From: Patellaria atrata CBS 101060
Lineage: Eukaryota > Ascomycota > Dothideomycetes > Patellariales > Patellariaceae
Length of the DNA stretch: 64,000 bases
NCBI GenBank assembly: GCA_010093705.1
Contig: MU006113.1
Span: 119,165-183,164 of the forward strand
Direction of reading: 5' to 3'
Under the pieces are notes generated by a model. It did no database searches, was not told where the DNA came from, and saw nothing but the letters and a program-made list of their open reading frames with translations. A program made the translations under genes and the position numbers. Shown here piece by piece: positions 50,768 through 62,984 of this stretch; within the stretch, counting starts at the first letter, position 1; each line of letters opens with the position of its first letter.

Positions 50768-51182
50768 ATGGTTTTCCAAGAGTAAGTTAGAAGTACCTCA
50801 TCCTATACCACTCCATCTAGAACCCACTCCCGTCTACACGACCATACAACATCCTAAAGCTAACAACCCCCCTCCACAGCAACACCCACGTCACCTTCAC
50901 CAACTCCGCCGGCGACGACGTTGTCGGAATCGTAAAAGGACACAACGTAAGCCTCATACACGCTCTCTCCACTCTCTCTTCTTTCCTAGCGTCCTGTCCA
51001 CCACCTCTTTCATGCCGCCCCACCCCTCTTCACACACGAGTACTAACACCGTATAGGAAGGCAAATACACGATCCAGCTCCGCCACGAGATCGGCACTAC
51101 GGATACCGAGACGGTCGACGAGTCCAAGGTCAAGGAACTCAAGGTCTCGGACCCGGCGCCTTGTCCCATCGCTGGGAAATAA
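50768..51182 (+). CDS. Small 68-residue protein, possible SH3/Tudor-like beta fold
   Basis: Three exons (50768-50781, 50880-50946, 51057-51182) joined over introns of 98 and 110 bp give 68 residues. The first coding exon is only 14 nt. The start ATG sits in a fungal-like context and all splice sites are canonical (GTAAGT/CAG, GTAAGC/TAG with a CTAAC branch site). The chain alternates short beta-like strands (HVTFTNSAGDD, VVGIVKGHN, KYTIQLRHE, TETVDESKVKEL), which suggests a small barrel such as those in fungal DUF2945/TUDOR-type proteins. I do not recognise the exact family and give no function. There is no signal peptide and it has one Cys. It converges with the DEDDh exonuclease gene. Confidence 0.7.
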
Positions 51183-51539
51183 GTTGGCTTCCTTTTCGTG
51201 TCCTAAGCTAGACCGGGAACTTGGCTGAGGATTGTATGATGAATTAGATGAGAGGCCCTAAAGGTTGTATATCGAGACGAAATGAGAATATTTGAATTCA
51301 ATTGTCGTTTTTGGTTCTTGTGATGCGTGTTGTGAAGACTATATAGTTTCCACGTTACTATTCCTATACCCTTCGTGTATTCATCCACTTTGATATCAAC
51401 ACATCAGCACATCATCCACACGAAAAATTTAAAACAACATCATATTCTCTATTACATCCCCACCCGTGCCTAGTTAGTCATATGACCTATCACCATATCT
51501 GAGTCTATCTCATCTAATGATACACGATAAAGAAACCCC
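51183..51539. other. Convergent 3' region
   Basis: 357 bp between two stop codons; 3' UTRs only as far as I can see. Confidence 0.5.
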
Positions 51540-54062
51540 TCAAGCCTTAGCTCCATCTGCAATCTCACCAGTCTTCTCAGGCACAATCTCACCCGTCTTC
51601 TCAGGCACATCACCATCCACTACACCACCCTCACCAAACCCAGGAATCAGATCCTCCCCTTTATCACTCTGTACCACTTTCACCATGCTCTGTGTCTCTG
51701 GAATCTTCAAATCAGCCACCTTGAACCCGAACACCGGCATCGGAGGCGGCGTGAACGGCTGCACGGCCGGGACCGCATGTCTCGACGCATAGATGCCGGT
51801 GCGGGGAACCTCACCCGCAGCCTTAGGCACAGACGCAGTCTTCGCCTTCTCCGCGTCCTTGCGGGCAAAGTAAGCGCCGGTACCGCGCTTATGTGGGTCT
51901 TCAGGGATGTCACCAGGCACAGTACGCGTATGCTTCCTAGCCCTGATTTCCGGGTTCGTCAAAGACTCCAGCGAGGGCGGTTTAAGCGGGACGCCGCCGT
52001 CTCCATCGGGCAGTTCCCAGACCTCCTTCTCATCCTGACAGATTTCCATGGCCTGGAACACTTTTTCCTTCATGCGCTTCATTTCCTGTTCGCGTAGTCT
52101 CTCGTTGTCTTTCGCTTTCGCTTCTCCGGCTCTGGCTTCTGCGGACCGGACGCTGAGGGCAACGAGCGCTTGGAGCGTGTACCGTGCATCGTTTCCGGCA
52201 TTGTGGAGGTGCCAGCCGGGGATGTCGAGGTCGAGGAGCACGGTGCCTAGTGAGCGGGGGTGCATATCGCGTGTCCAGGCGCGGTAGATGGAGGCGGTGT
52301 CGAGGACCTCGAGGAGGGAGGCGTTGAGGAGGTTGTAGCCGGCTTGGGAGAGGTATTTGATGTCCTGCTTTGCGTCGTGCCCGACGAGGATGAGCGTGCG
52401 GGGCTTTTCGAAGAGTGGTGTTTCCGGGTTGAGGGAGATGTTGGAAAGGTTATAGGTCGGGAGAATGGTATTTGATGGCTTCTCTTCGTCGAGTTTGACA
52501 CCGTCTTTTGATTCGGCCTTTTCATTTTCCGTTTCCTCGGACTTGTCAACTTTGGAATAAGGTGGGCGGAAGCAAGCGGCAATTTCTTTAGGAGCGTCGT
52601 GAAGGCTGATGAATTCGGATGTGCCAAATTCGAAGCGGTCGGGACAGCCGATAATGAAGTTCTTGTTCACGAGGTTGGCATACTCCTTGATGCGGAAGTG
52701 GCGGTTGCGGAACTTTTCGAGCCAATTCTCGCCTTGTTTTCCTGGAGGGATATTGATAATGTCGCGGGTATCCAGGGTTGACACTCCGATTTCAGTGATT
52801 AGGTTATGGTTGTGTTCGTAAGCTTCCACATCAACAGAGATGAAGACGACGTCGCTTTCGAAGGGCCAAGGAGCCGGCAAGTTTGGATCGATGGGTGGAA
52901 TAGATTCGGCGCCCTTGGCCTCTTCAGCGTTCATCACTTTGTCTGTGCTGTTGGGGACTGAAAGTAATTAGTACTCTAGAACAAATTGCGGTAGCCGGAG
53001 ACTTACAAGTCTTCGGACGAAGACCAAGATAACGTTCCGCACGTCTAAGCTGGTTTAGCATGACTTGATTCAATGCTGCTCGCTCGGCCTTCTTCTTTGC
53101 TTTATCAGCCTTACTTCTCTTGTTACTGAGATCGGTAGCCGCATCCATCAGGGTCCTGAACGTCTCAGTGATACGGTAGTTGGGAGAACACAGCTCCTTT
53201 TCGTCAATCATCTTGAATGCCTTTCCTGGAACGACCTCGGTGAGGCTGTTGTACTTGTCTCTATGAGTAGAACGTCCGAGAAATCTTGGTACGAACGGGT
53301 GTGGTATTTCGAGGACGAGACCTATATCTTTATAATAGGGATCATCAATTCTAAGGTCAAGATGCTTAAACACGGAGTTGATTTCTTTCAGTAAAGCAAA
53401 GAATTGTTCGAGAGGTACGAGAAAAAGTGGTTTCTCAGAGATGTTAGTGGGTGGATAGATATAGAAGCTGTAGTATTGTCAGCGCACCTAATTCTATTCT
53501 TCATCTTCTGCCATAGGAGCAACTTGTCGACACAAGAAACATTCACTCACATGTCCCACTGTCTGACCCAGAATTTACCGGCATTGAAGAACTTACCCGC
53601 CACAAGCTCAGAGTCTGCTTGACCAATGAACTTATACGGAAAGCGGCTGAGAGCAATGACTGGGCAGTAAGACTGTCCGTAAGGTCCTCGTTCGCCCCTT
53701 TGTAAACCGGTCTTTGGGAAAGTTGTGGTAGGAGGAGCAGGGCCGATAGGAGTAGTAGATATACGCCTCACACCGGCCTCCTTGGGGTCGGGTGCCGCTG
53801 CATACCCTTGGGTGACCCTCCCTCCTGCAGTTCTAATCGGAAGTTTATGCATATGGGACCCTGGTGACTCATTGATGATTCCATCATCATTATGACCCTG
53901 GCTGTTGTCCGTTCCCCAGCCAGAAAGAATTTGAGTGTCCGGAGCCACGGCATCATCTTTCGTCTCATTCGATTCAGGCTCTGGACTGGGGCGTTTTAAG
54001 GGAAGTTTTTCGGCCCAAGGCCGTTGGATCTCCAGGAGACGCGCGAGTCTTGGATGGGTCAT
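51540..54062 (-). CDS. Gfd2/YDR514C-like DEDDh 3'-5' exonuclease-fold protein
   Basis: Three exons (54062-53551, 53467-53007, 52957-51540) encode 796 residues. Residues 1-125 are disordered. A second region (about 135-320) has CPVIALSRFPYKF, GKFWVRQWDIFYIYPP and a basic Lys/Arg helix; it is unknown to me as a named domain. The C-terminal half is an RNase H-fold exonuclease with a complete DEDDh set: D367 and E369 in FISVDVEAYEHN, D519 (and D523) in GHDAKQD, H576 and D581 in HNAGND. A Lys/Glu-rich insert of about 35 residues lies between motifs I and II. The C-terminal 150 residues are Pro-rich, with a perfect short repeat (PEKTGEI twice). Yeast Gfd2 was linked to mRNA export helicase Dbp5; fungal QIP, which degrades the passenger strand in RNA silencing, has a related exonuclease domain. 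The exact role is open. Confidence 0.82.
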
Positions 54063-55161
54063 CCTGATAGTGTTTCTGGGTTTCTGGGATGTTCGATGTA
54101 CAGGCTAGAATAGGTTGACTGAGATGAACAAACCTGTGAGAGTTTGACGGGCAAGTTAGTCCTATTTTATGCCTCTGAATATGCACCTTTCAGCATGATA
54201 TAATCAGTCCGGTCATCACGAGGAAGAAGCTTTGAGTTCTGCAGTTGGTCAGTTGAGTCTTTGATATTGTTGCCTTATGAGAAAACCACAGCTCTCATAC
54301 GATCGCTCTTGCTTTTTACAATATTGAAGACAGGTAGTTCTATCAGGTGCGAGACTGAAAATGAGACTGCGAAATATATTTTGGTTGAAGAATAGGAAAT
54401 GATCTGAGAATTGCTTGGGGGCTGATATATCACTTTGACGTAGATATAGAAGTCTAAGAACCCATACTTTGGTGATTAAGGTACAATACAATCCATATTT
54501 ATTAAGAAACGATGGATTTGTTTGATACTTTGTTTGAAATTACAGGTGTCTCCGCTTGACGGTTCTGCGGTCATACGCGACCTCTTCAGCAGTGAGAACA
54601 AATCGCTCAATGACATCTGTAATACTTCCTTTATACACATTTATTTCAAGCGTTGCTACTGTTTACGTATAGTATCCTCGTCTTCCTAAGGGACTCGTAG
54701 GAGGATGGTTGTTGAAGGAGACCGGAGAGTACAAGCATTACGCTAGGTGCAGTACGTGATGGGAGTTTACTCATCAAGACTTACGTGCAAAAGGTGCCCA
54801 GCCGCATTGTCTCCTTTGCTGTCACAGTCTAAGATTGATTATAACACGCTGAATACCAGGTACTGTGAAAGGAAATGAAAGAAAATGATGCAATGTTGTT
54901 GTGTGTACAGTACTGTGAGGACCTTTGCTTAGTGCTTCTGTTTCAATTTTCTGTGTCGGAGGCCGGACCGGATTTAAGATTCGCCGTTGCGCCGCGGCAA
55001 CCTGTCACTCACAAGTCGCGTCCAACTCCAGCTTATCCACCAGATATTCCAAGAAGTGTCACTTTACCCACGCCCTCCCCTGTCATGCTTACATTCTCGA
55101 CCCGACTCTCCAATCCCTAGATTCCAGGAACCGTGGCTTTCTCTTTTTCTTCCTGCGCGCC
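54063..55161. other. Divergent intergenic region, exonuclease gene / ING gene
   Basis: 1.1 kb between opposing start codons. The frame of the ING gene is open upstream back to about 54925 but contains no ATG there, so it is leader, not coding. No other gene is seen. Confidence 0.55.
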
Positions 55162-58030
55162 ATGTCCGAGGACGTAGATATGGGGGCAACTATGCCTGAT
55201 ATCACCCCACAGCCAGCCTCACATCCCGACGCGCAAGCAACCGTAACAGACTTCCTCGACTACACTGATTACTTCCCTTCAGATCTAACTCGATCCCTCA
55301 CACTTATCTACAAGCTTGACAGGCTCTATCTCGAGACAACTGACGAGATCCACGCTCTCACCAAAATATATGGCGCTCTTCCCACTCTCCCCCCCAATGA
55401 GCGACCAGACCCAAAGTTGTTGCGCAAGAGAATATCAGCAGCGATAGATCGCGCTAATCATCTAAGAGAGTCTTCATACGCGGAGGCCAACCGTATCAAT
55501 GATGAGGCGGCACGCTATGGCACTAGACTCATTAGCATCAAGAAAAAGCTTCAGGCTCTACCCAAACCCCCTTCTCGCGATCCCACTCCTGCTCCTGTCT
55601 CACCACAAGTACTCAGACCTAGGAAATCCACAGAAATAGACCATACTCCTCGTATAACTTTGCGTATGGATGGTGCTCGTCAAGCTGCAACTGGTCGATC
55701 AAGGGATCGTAGGAGAATCACACCGGGAGATGTTGTTCCTATGGAAGTAGACGTACCGGAGGATGAGGGGGGTTCTGAGAGCTGGGATGATGAGATCGAT
55801 GTGGAACAGGGAAAGAATTCTGAGAACGTTCAGCCGCAGAAAACAGAGAAAGTTTCAAAGAACAAGGTTCCGAGGGCGCCGCGCATTAGACCCCCTGGTG
55901 TTATGGGCACAAATGTGCACAGTACCGTTGCCGGTATTTCTACAAGCAATGCACTTGCACTACTGCCCAAACCCCCAGAGAATCCAATTCCAGGAAGTCT
56001 TCACGCACCATGGCATAGGCTAACTGAATATGAAATGGCAGTACTACGCAAGATGATGAAGAAGAACGCCGTCTGGAGCCCTAGCGACACCATGATTCGG
56101 CGAGAATTAGCAGAGAAGGGAAGAGGTCGCGAAAATTATGAGAGGGCGAAGGAGCGGGCACGCTTAACGGGGGAGCCTTTCGTAGATGAGGATCCAATTG
56201 ACCCGAACAAGAAAGTTTTAGCACCTGGTGAAACTTCGTTCCAACCATTAGGCAAAGATGAAATGTCATTGATAAATAGAGGTATGAGATTGAATGAGGC
56301 TAAAAAGTTGAAGAAAGATCTCCTAGCCAAAGAGAATAAGGAACAGGAGGACAAAGGAAAGGAAGGAAGTCAAGACCGCGTAATAGAGCAAGTTCAAGAG
56401 CGGGTCAAGGAACGCGAGAGAGAACCCCGTATCGCGCATAACCTCGATATGCACGCGGCCACGACTAAAATCGCGGAGACGGGCAATTCTTTTCTGAACC
56501 TTTTCGGTGACACGATAAGCCTTACTCCGACGAATGCGAGAAAACTCTCTAAGTCCTCACGAAGTGCCAAACGGAAACGAGCTGCGTCACCTGAAGGAGA
56601 TAAAGTTGATTCTGCATCTCAAGATTCGAGACCAAATACTAAGAAACCAAAGATCACTGTTGCCCCTGGATCACAAACTGCTTCCCCTGTTCCTCTCCCC
56701 CTCATCCAGCAGACGCCAGTACCTCCACCTCGTAATGGAGGGACACCCGCGAGACCTACAGTGACAACTACGACTGTACCTCTAGCTCCACCAGGTCCCT
56801 CTGCTTCACCAGTCACACTTCCGTCAGCGACCACACGGAAGGAGACTCCTATGATCTCTCCCATCGAGGTAAAGAAGCTAGTATCACCCGTCGTCCCACC
56901 TCAACCAGTGAGCACTACGCCAGTACCACCGCCTCAGACAGCAACCGCATTAGTACCAGCCCCTTCACCAGCCACAACGGTCGTTCCACCCACAACAACA
57001 GCATCCACCCATCCCCGTCGCGAATCCAGTCTATTTAGGAAGGCCCCCAGTCCCGCTCCTTCCGCTTCATCAACCTCATCCTCCGAACTCGACGACCCCG
57101 AAGACATATCCTCCCCATCCGCACCCTCAAAACTAGCCTCTCCAGCTCTGAAAGCTGCTCGCTCACCATCTCTCCAACTAAAAGAAGAAATGGCAGAAGA
57201 ACCTTCGCCCACAGAAACTCCACTACCGGAACACGAACAAGAAGCAACAGAAGAAGACACAGTGATGGCCGAAGACACCAAAACCCCACCCACGCTCCCC
57301 ATAACGACCATCGAAGAACCAACACCGACCCCGATCCCCAGAAAAACTCCAACCCCCGGCCCCCACACACGGTCCACTCCAGCACCGGTTGTAACTCGAC
57401 CACCGTCCCGCCGCGCAGCAGCCGCCGCAACGAAAGCGATGTCCGCCGAACCCCCCGCCGCGAAGCGCGAGTCCCGCGAACTCCGCGACCTCCGCCGCAT
57501 GTCCGTCGTCGAAACCTCGCTCTCGACCCTCCCCGGGGTCGGGCTGCGCAGTTCCACGCGGCGCCGACCCGTGCCGGGCGTCGTGACGGAGCAGGAGGGC
57601 GGGAAGGGCAAAGTGAGCGTCGGGAAGCGGAAGAACGCGCCGAAGAAGCGGGGCGGCGGGCGTGGGAAGGGCGCGGATGGGAAGGGCGAGGAGAGGGAGG
57701 AGGATGGTGAGGAGGTCGATCCGGATGAGCCGAGGTATTGTGTCTGTGGGGAGGTGAGCTTTGGGACTATGATCGCTTGCGAGAATGATAAGGTGAGTGA
57801 GCCCTGATTATCCATCCCTTATTTTATTTCTGGAAATACTGACACCCGAACAGTGCGAGAAAGAATGGTTCCACCTCTCCTGCGTCGGCCTCACCGAGAT
57901 CCCGCCCCGCCGCAGTCTCTGGTACTGTCCCGACTGCCGGAAGAACCTGCACGTCGACCAGTCTGGCCATCCCTCGGGGGCAGCGAGCGCGCCGGTCGAG
58001 ACGGGTCGCAGACGGCGCGGGTCGCGCTGA
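55162..58030 (+). CDS. ING-family PHD-finger protein (Pho23-like histone deacetylase subunit)
   Basis: Two exons, 55162-57792 and 57854-58030, encode 935 residues. The N-terminus (about 29-140) is the ING helical region: FLDYTDYFPSDLTRSLTLIY, then a coiled coil through RLISIKKKLQALPK. The middle 600 residues are disordered, Pro/Thr/Ser-rich, with a basic patch AKRKRAA. The PHD finger (about 858-912) reads RYCVCGEVSFGTMIACEND, then CEKEWFHLSC and WYCPDC; the aromatic and Met positions that read H3K4me3 are present. The 61-bp intron splits the PHD between the second and third zinc-ligand pairs. Yeast ING proteins are Yng1, Yng2 and Pho23; the long spacer suggests the Pho23 (Rpd3L deacetylase) type, but Yng-type acetyltransferase membership is not excluded. 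Confidence 0.88.
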
Positions 58031-59232
58031 GGGGTTGGGGGATGAGATCGAGTGGATATACGATACCCAGGGCATTCTTGGGGTTGGGATTTGGTTCGGT
58101 TGCTAGTTGGGGGTTGAGACTTGTATGTGCGCATGGGGATTGGGTTTTCGGTGGGTGGATTGTAGTTCATATACTATCCTCACCATCCAATTCACTCTAC
58201 GACTGTTTCGGTCGATTCGTCAGTTTGAGCATCGCGTATTCATAACTCGGAAAGAGGGAACGAAGTGTAGTGATATCGCGAGACAAGTTACCCTAGCTCT
58301 GATGGGAGGACTAGACTCTGGAGGAGTGTGCTGTTATACTGAATTGTGAGTGCACGGTGCGTGGGACGGTGATGGATAGCTGGTACGGTACTGTACTGTA
58401 TCCCTCGGTTGTCGTTTCCTCGGCCGCATGGTGTTATGCTCGTGATGTATGTTAGTTACCTTATGTTGTAGTCATATACCGTAAATAGCACCAGAAGAAA
58501 TATTCAAAAAGGCGCTATATTGACGAGAAAAACCTATCTAGGCTAGCGCATAAATAGCCAATTCAACACAGTAGCCCCGAACCTATGCAAGTCGTTACCC
58601 CACCAGTATCTGAACAGTGAAAAAAGCATGCATGTGAAGAATCCGGGCTCTGGATTCGGGAGGGGAATAACTGAGCCGCCTATCTAAGATATCGCATTCG
58701 CCTCGTTAACGCACGAAGAGAGAGTGTTGGAAGGTTAAAGAGCAAATTTGTAAGGGTACATAAAACACTTTTTGACAATATCGGTCGTGAGGAAGTACAT
58801 GAATAGAAGCAGGATATCGGTTGAGCTTGTGGGAGTTGTTGAATGAAGTGTCAAACCTATGAGGAAAGAAGAAAGAAAGGCATATGCATGATAAAACAGT
58901 AATCCCCGAAATTATTCATTGAACCTCATCGAGGGGAATGAAACTGGAGTGAAGAAAGTAAAAAAAAATGATAAGAGCGTGAGCATCTGAGCCAAAGAGT
59001 CCCTCGATCTAGCCTGTACCCCATGAACACCTAGTATGCTTAATCTGAGATGGAATGATCAAAATAGAGGATCTTGGATATCTTCGAGAGTAGCGAGAAG
59101 GGTGAGACTAATGGCGCTTATCCGGATTGTGTTCGTCAGATTGAAACTCAGATTCCTCGATATCGTCGTTGGAGTCTGGCGTTGGTCTAGAAATCCGTTA
59201 ATATGCCGAGCAAAATTGACAAAAGGTGTAGA
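58031..59232. other. Convergent intergenic region, ING gene / forkhead gene
   Basis: 1.2 kb between stop codons; includes both 3' UTRs. No open frame with a domain or RNA gene is recognised. Confidence 0.55.
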
Positions 59233-61681
59233 TCACAACTGTGTAGCCCCGAGCCCCTTGAACCCGTTCGCCCTCAAAGCTTGATGATAGGAGCCAATCC
59301 GCTGTAAACCCCTAACTATCATTAGATTTTATTTCATCTCGTCAGAATCAAACTTACTTCGCGAGATCAATCGGCTCGTCATCGTCATCATCCTCTTCAT
59401 CTATGTTTCCACGCAGGGAGGAAATGCCAGCACCCAACTCGCCAAACCTGGAAAGTCTACCAGCATCTTTACGACTTCCGGGTCTCTGGCGCGTTGGGGA
59501 ATCTACTTCACCCACCCCATCAACGGTTGGGGGACTACTTGGCATAACCTGCGTCTTGTCTCCGTCATCAACATCGACCTCGGCCGGACTATCCTTTTTC
59601 TCTTTCTCTTTGCCGTTGAAGTGAGCACCCTTCACCGGACTTTCGAGAGAATCGTCACCTTCCAAACCCAATCCTAGGCCCCTAGCAGGCGTGGAGCCGA
59701 AATTAACCTGTTTCCAAAACGCGGGACTGGACATATCGTGCAAGGTTAGGAATTTGCTTGGCTCGTGCATGGTACTCGGAGCGAACAACTGGGGGTTACG
59801 TGCAATGAGAGGAGTTTGAAATGCTGCACCAGCATCCAAATGCTCGTTGTTGCGCCTAGCAGAATATAATGACGATAGAGGTGGAGGTGAATTTGCTGTC
59901 ATCTCTTTTAACCCAGCATGGCGAGTTGCAGCGTCCGCGTTTTGCGTGGGATTTGGACCGTGTGCGGATGGGACACCGTTTGAACGACGACTGATTACAG
60001 GAGTATGCAATTCTTTTTCGTCAAAAGAACCGTTGGGAAACTCGATTTTACGTTGTCTCGGACCACGTCCCGGTGTGTATGATTCATTTTGTGCTGGATA
60101 GGGTAGCAACTTCATATTTGGCGGTGTTGCGGAAGTAGGAGAAACCTTGATCTTAGTGTTCGACTCTTCATTCTTATCAACTTCAAGGCTTCGCTTTCGA
60201 GACTCAAAGGGTGCTTGGAGGAGACTAGTAGATCCAACCTTCATTGCAGGTGAGAGCGGGCCGGATGAAGCTCTTGAATCGAGGCGACCTTGGCCTTTAC
60301 GTGGTCGTGTATTTTTCTCCAGAAAGCTGTCACGCTTCTCAGGGTGAATCATCCATTTCATCCCTTTGCCTGGTTCGTCTGTTTTACGAGGAACTTTATC
60401 AAAGGACTTATTCAAAGACAGGTTATGACGAATAGAATTCTGCCAACCCTTTTCGGAATAACGGAAGTAAGAGTAATGCTTCTTGATGTACTCATAGATA
60501 TTGTTTAAAGTCATCTGCTCATCTTCCGCTGACAATATTGCCTGAGCGATCAGAACCGCGTAGCTGTAGGGTGGTTTGATATCTTTGTTTTCGTCCAGAC
60601 TGTAATCGACGGTATCCTCTGTGGACTCCATTACGATATTACGTGCCGTAGCGTTAGCAGGTGAGCCTTTATGCTTTGCGGCGCCTGTATCTTTTGTTCG
60701 GCTAACTAACGGAGTGTTTGGAAGCGGATATGATGCTGGAGGCGTCGGTGCTGCATTCGTAGCATAAGTCAAATGCGCATCACTTTTAGTAGGTTGATGA
60801 CCACCAGCCTGGGACCCACCAGGTTGGGAGGAAGGTTGATATGAGTTGAACCCGGATGTCTGCGGTTTCGGTGAAGCTTGCTTCGGATGCACGTGCGAAT
60901 GAGCGCGACGCTCTTCATCTTGATCTTCCGAACCTTCCTCATCTCCAGCTACTAGTTGCTCTACTATATGCTCCGCTATCGTGGGTCTGTCCGTGGTGAT
61001 AAACATCATTTGCGTCCCAAGGATGGTGATTACCTGTCCTGAATGCAGCCTATACTTTTGTCCTCTTACCATCAATTTTTCATCCAATCTCAAAGAATTC
61101 CGGCCGTTGACGAGAATGTACCACGCATCTTCGTCGTAACTAACAACAGCATGGACTCGTGACACAAGTTTTTCGGGGCCTAGGTCGATGTCGATATCGA
61201 ACTTGTTTGGTCCAGTAGTATATGCACTTGGTTCCGGGTTATTATCAGAATATACCGGCCTGGGTTCAGTAGGGCGACCAATAATAATTTCCATTTTCGT
61301 CATCAAATATGTCCAATTTCTCCCAACGATTTTGCCAAATGCAGCACGTGTATCCGTCAAGGCAGAGTTTGCATGGTCAATTTCTGCTTGCACCTGGTAA
61401 TGTGCGGTCTTGAGCCCGGAAATCAGTGCTGCTAACTTCTCGTCGAAAGTGGCATTATCAAGCTCCTTCCCTTCGTCTCCAGAGAGCGTCTGGTCAGAGT
61501 CGCGTCGACGTCGCAAACCATTTCCATTTACAGCGGGTGCTGAGGTTGCAGTTGGGGTTGCTAAGGCGACTCCACCCCCGTTGACTTTCCTACGCTTGCG
61601 CAATGGTGTGGAATCATTTTCAGATGGAGGAGGGTCGACCTCTTTCCTTGCGCGACCACCCCGTCGCCCAGATGGAGGCAT
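59233..61681 (-). CDS. FKH2: FHA-domain forkhead transcription factor (Fkh2 type)
   Basis: Exon 61681-59358 and a short last exon 59311-59233 encode 800 residues. A basic N-terminus with a nuclear signal (RKRRKV) is followed by an FHA domain (about 122-230: IIIGRP, SRVHAVV, NGRNS) that binds phosphothreonine partners, and a forkhead winged helix (368-455: DIKPPYSYAVLIAQAIL, GWQNSIRHNLSLNKSF, EPGKGMKW). The C-terminal half is disordered with several TP and SP sites. FHA plus forkhead in this order is typical of Fkh1/Fkh2 and fission yeast Fkh2/Sep1, which drive periodic G2/M transcription. Without the 46-bp intron (59312-59357) the frame stops after DLAK; splicing adds GLQRIGSYHQALRAN and ends in ATQL, which looks like a conserved tail. 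Confidence 0.9.
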
Positions 61682-62984
61682 TGTTGTTGTTTGCGCAGGG
61701 CTCCGCTTTGTTCACCACGATTCCGAACGTCAGATCGGGCAGATCGTAGAGTGCGGTATAGGGGTATGCTGCGCTTCACTCAAATCCTAGGTGTGTCTCT
61801 TAAATTTTTTTCAAGAAAGGCGCTCTGATAAGAAGCTAAGTTCAGTCTTAAGTTAGAAAAGCTATTTCCGGTGATAACAGTTTGTTAAAGTAGAAGAGTA
61901 AATCTTTCGTAGTCAAAATATGGGTGTGTGTGTGTGTGTGTGTGAAGTTTGGTTCTCGGCCAGCAGATTGTCTACCTTATTTATATTTTTCCCGAAGTCG
62001 GCAGTAGATTTGTTTGTATGCGCAGGTCTGACGACGAGTGAATGATTGTTCGTGTCCGGAAGCAGAGTCTTTACAGCCCCACCCGCAAGATAGACGTCCC
62101 ACGGTTCTCTGATCCTCTTGGATTACCGAAATATGAGGAGTATGTAGGCGAAATAAAAAATGACGGTCTATATCGCTGATAGCTTTCAAGAGGGTGATGA
62201 GTATTCGTTGGGCGATGATGTGGTTGTCCGAGCTGTAGTCAGCCAGTCAAAAAGCCAAGGGCGAGGGAACTCGTGTTGTTTAAAAAGGCTTTCGCGTCGC
62301 GAGGGAACAAAGGTGGCGAGACAAGTGACTCGGAGGTTTTGACTGGCTTTGGGTCACCCTGACGATAGGCAGAGATGCTGTGATAAAGTGTGTCTTGTTG
62401 TAAAATGGAGAGCACTACCGGAGTACTTTAGAAAGAAGCATGCACCGGGCTGCGGTGGAAGCAATTGCAGATTAACGATGAGGTTTGATTGCTACCGTAG
62501 GTAAAAAGAGTTGCTATCGGTCCTTGGTTGTATCGTTTGGCACAACCCAAGGATGCCCGCCTGGATAAACTTGGCGTGTTTGATTATTCACTCATCAGCC
62601 TTGCCGTGATCAAAATTTGGTCAAATTCTCCGCGTCACGACCGAGGCTCGGCCTGTCTCATAGCTAATATCACCAGAATAGAAAACTATCGGTGAAGAAA
62701 CAAAGGTTATGTCGATAGCTTAGATCGGGTGGATAATCTTTGTTATGATTCCAGCTTGCAAAATAAACAATGCGTCACCACCGTATGCCGGAGAGGGTCT
62801 GTGAAGATCGTATTATCACCCTTCCCCATGACGTAAGGATCAAATTAGACTACATTGATATTATCTACAAGAAGATTCATCATCGTCCTTTTATCGTCGG
62901 ATCTCAGCATCGAGATGTCCTCCGCGGATTACTATTATTCTCATGTTGCTACCCTCCCAGTCCTGTCTCAATCCACGTGATTGC
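61682..62984. other. Forkhead gene promoter and GH3 gene 3' region
   Basis: 1.3 kb; the forkhead promoter lies at the low-coordinate side and the GH3 3' UTR at the other. It holds a (GT)n microsatellite at 61924-61944 and no supported gene. Confidence 0.55.
61924..61944. repeat. (GT)n microsatellite
   Basis: Twenty-one bases of uninterrupted alternating G and T, about 245 bp upstream of the forkhead start. Confidence 0.9.

Noticed and set aside
54925-55161. N-terminal extension of the ING protein
   Set aside because: The frame is open but contains no ATG before 55162; the Cys-rich, low-quality sequence fits a leader.
56934-57815. 293-codon minus-strand open frame
   Set aside because: Antisense shadow of the ING gene; its low-complexity Gly/Val/Ser content reflects the Pro/Ala/Thr codons on the other strand.
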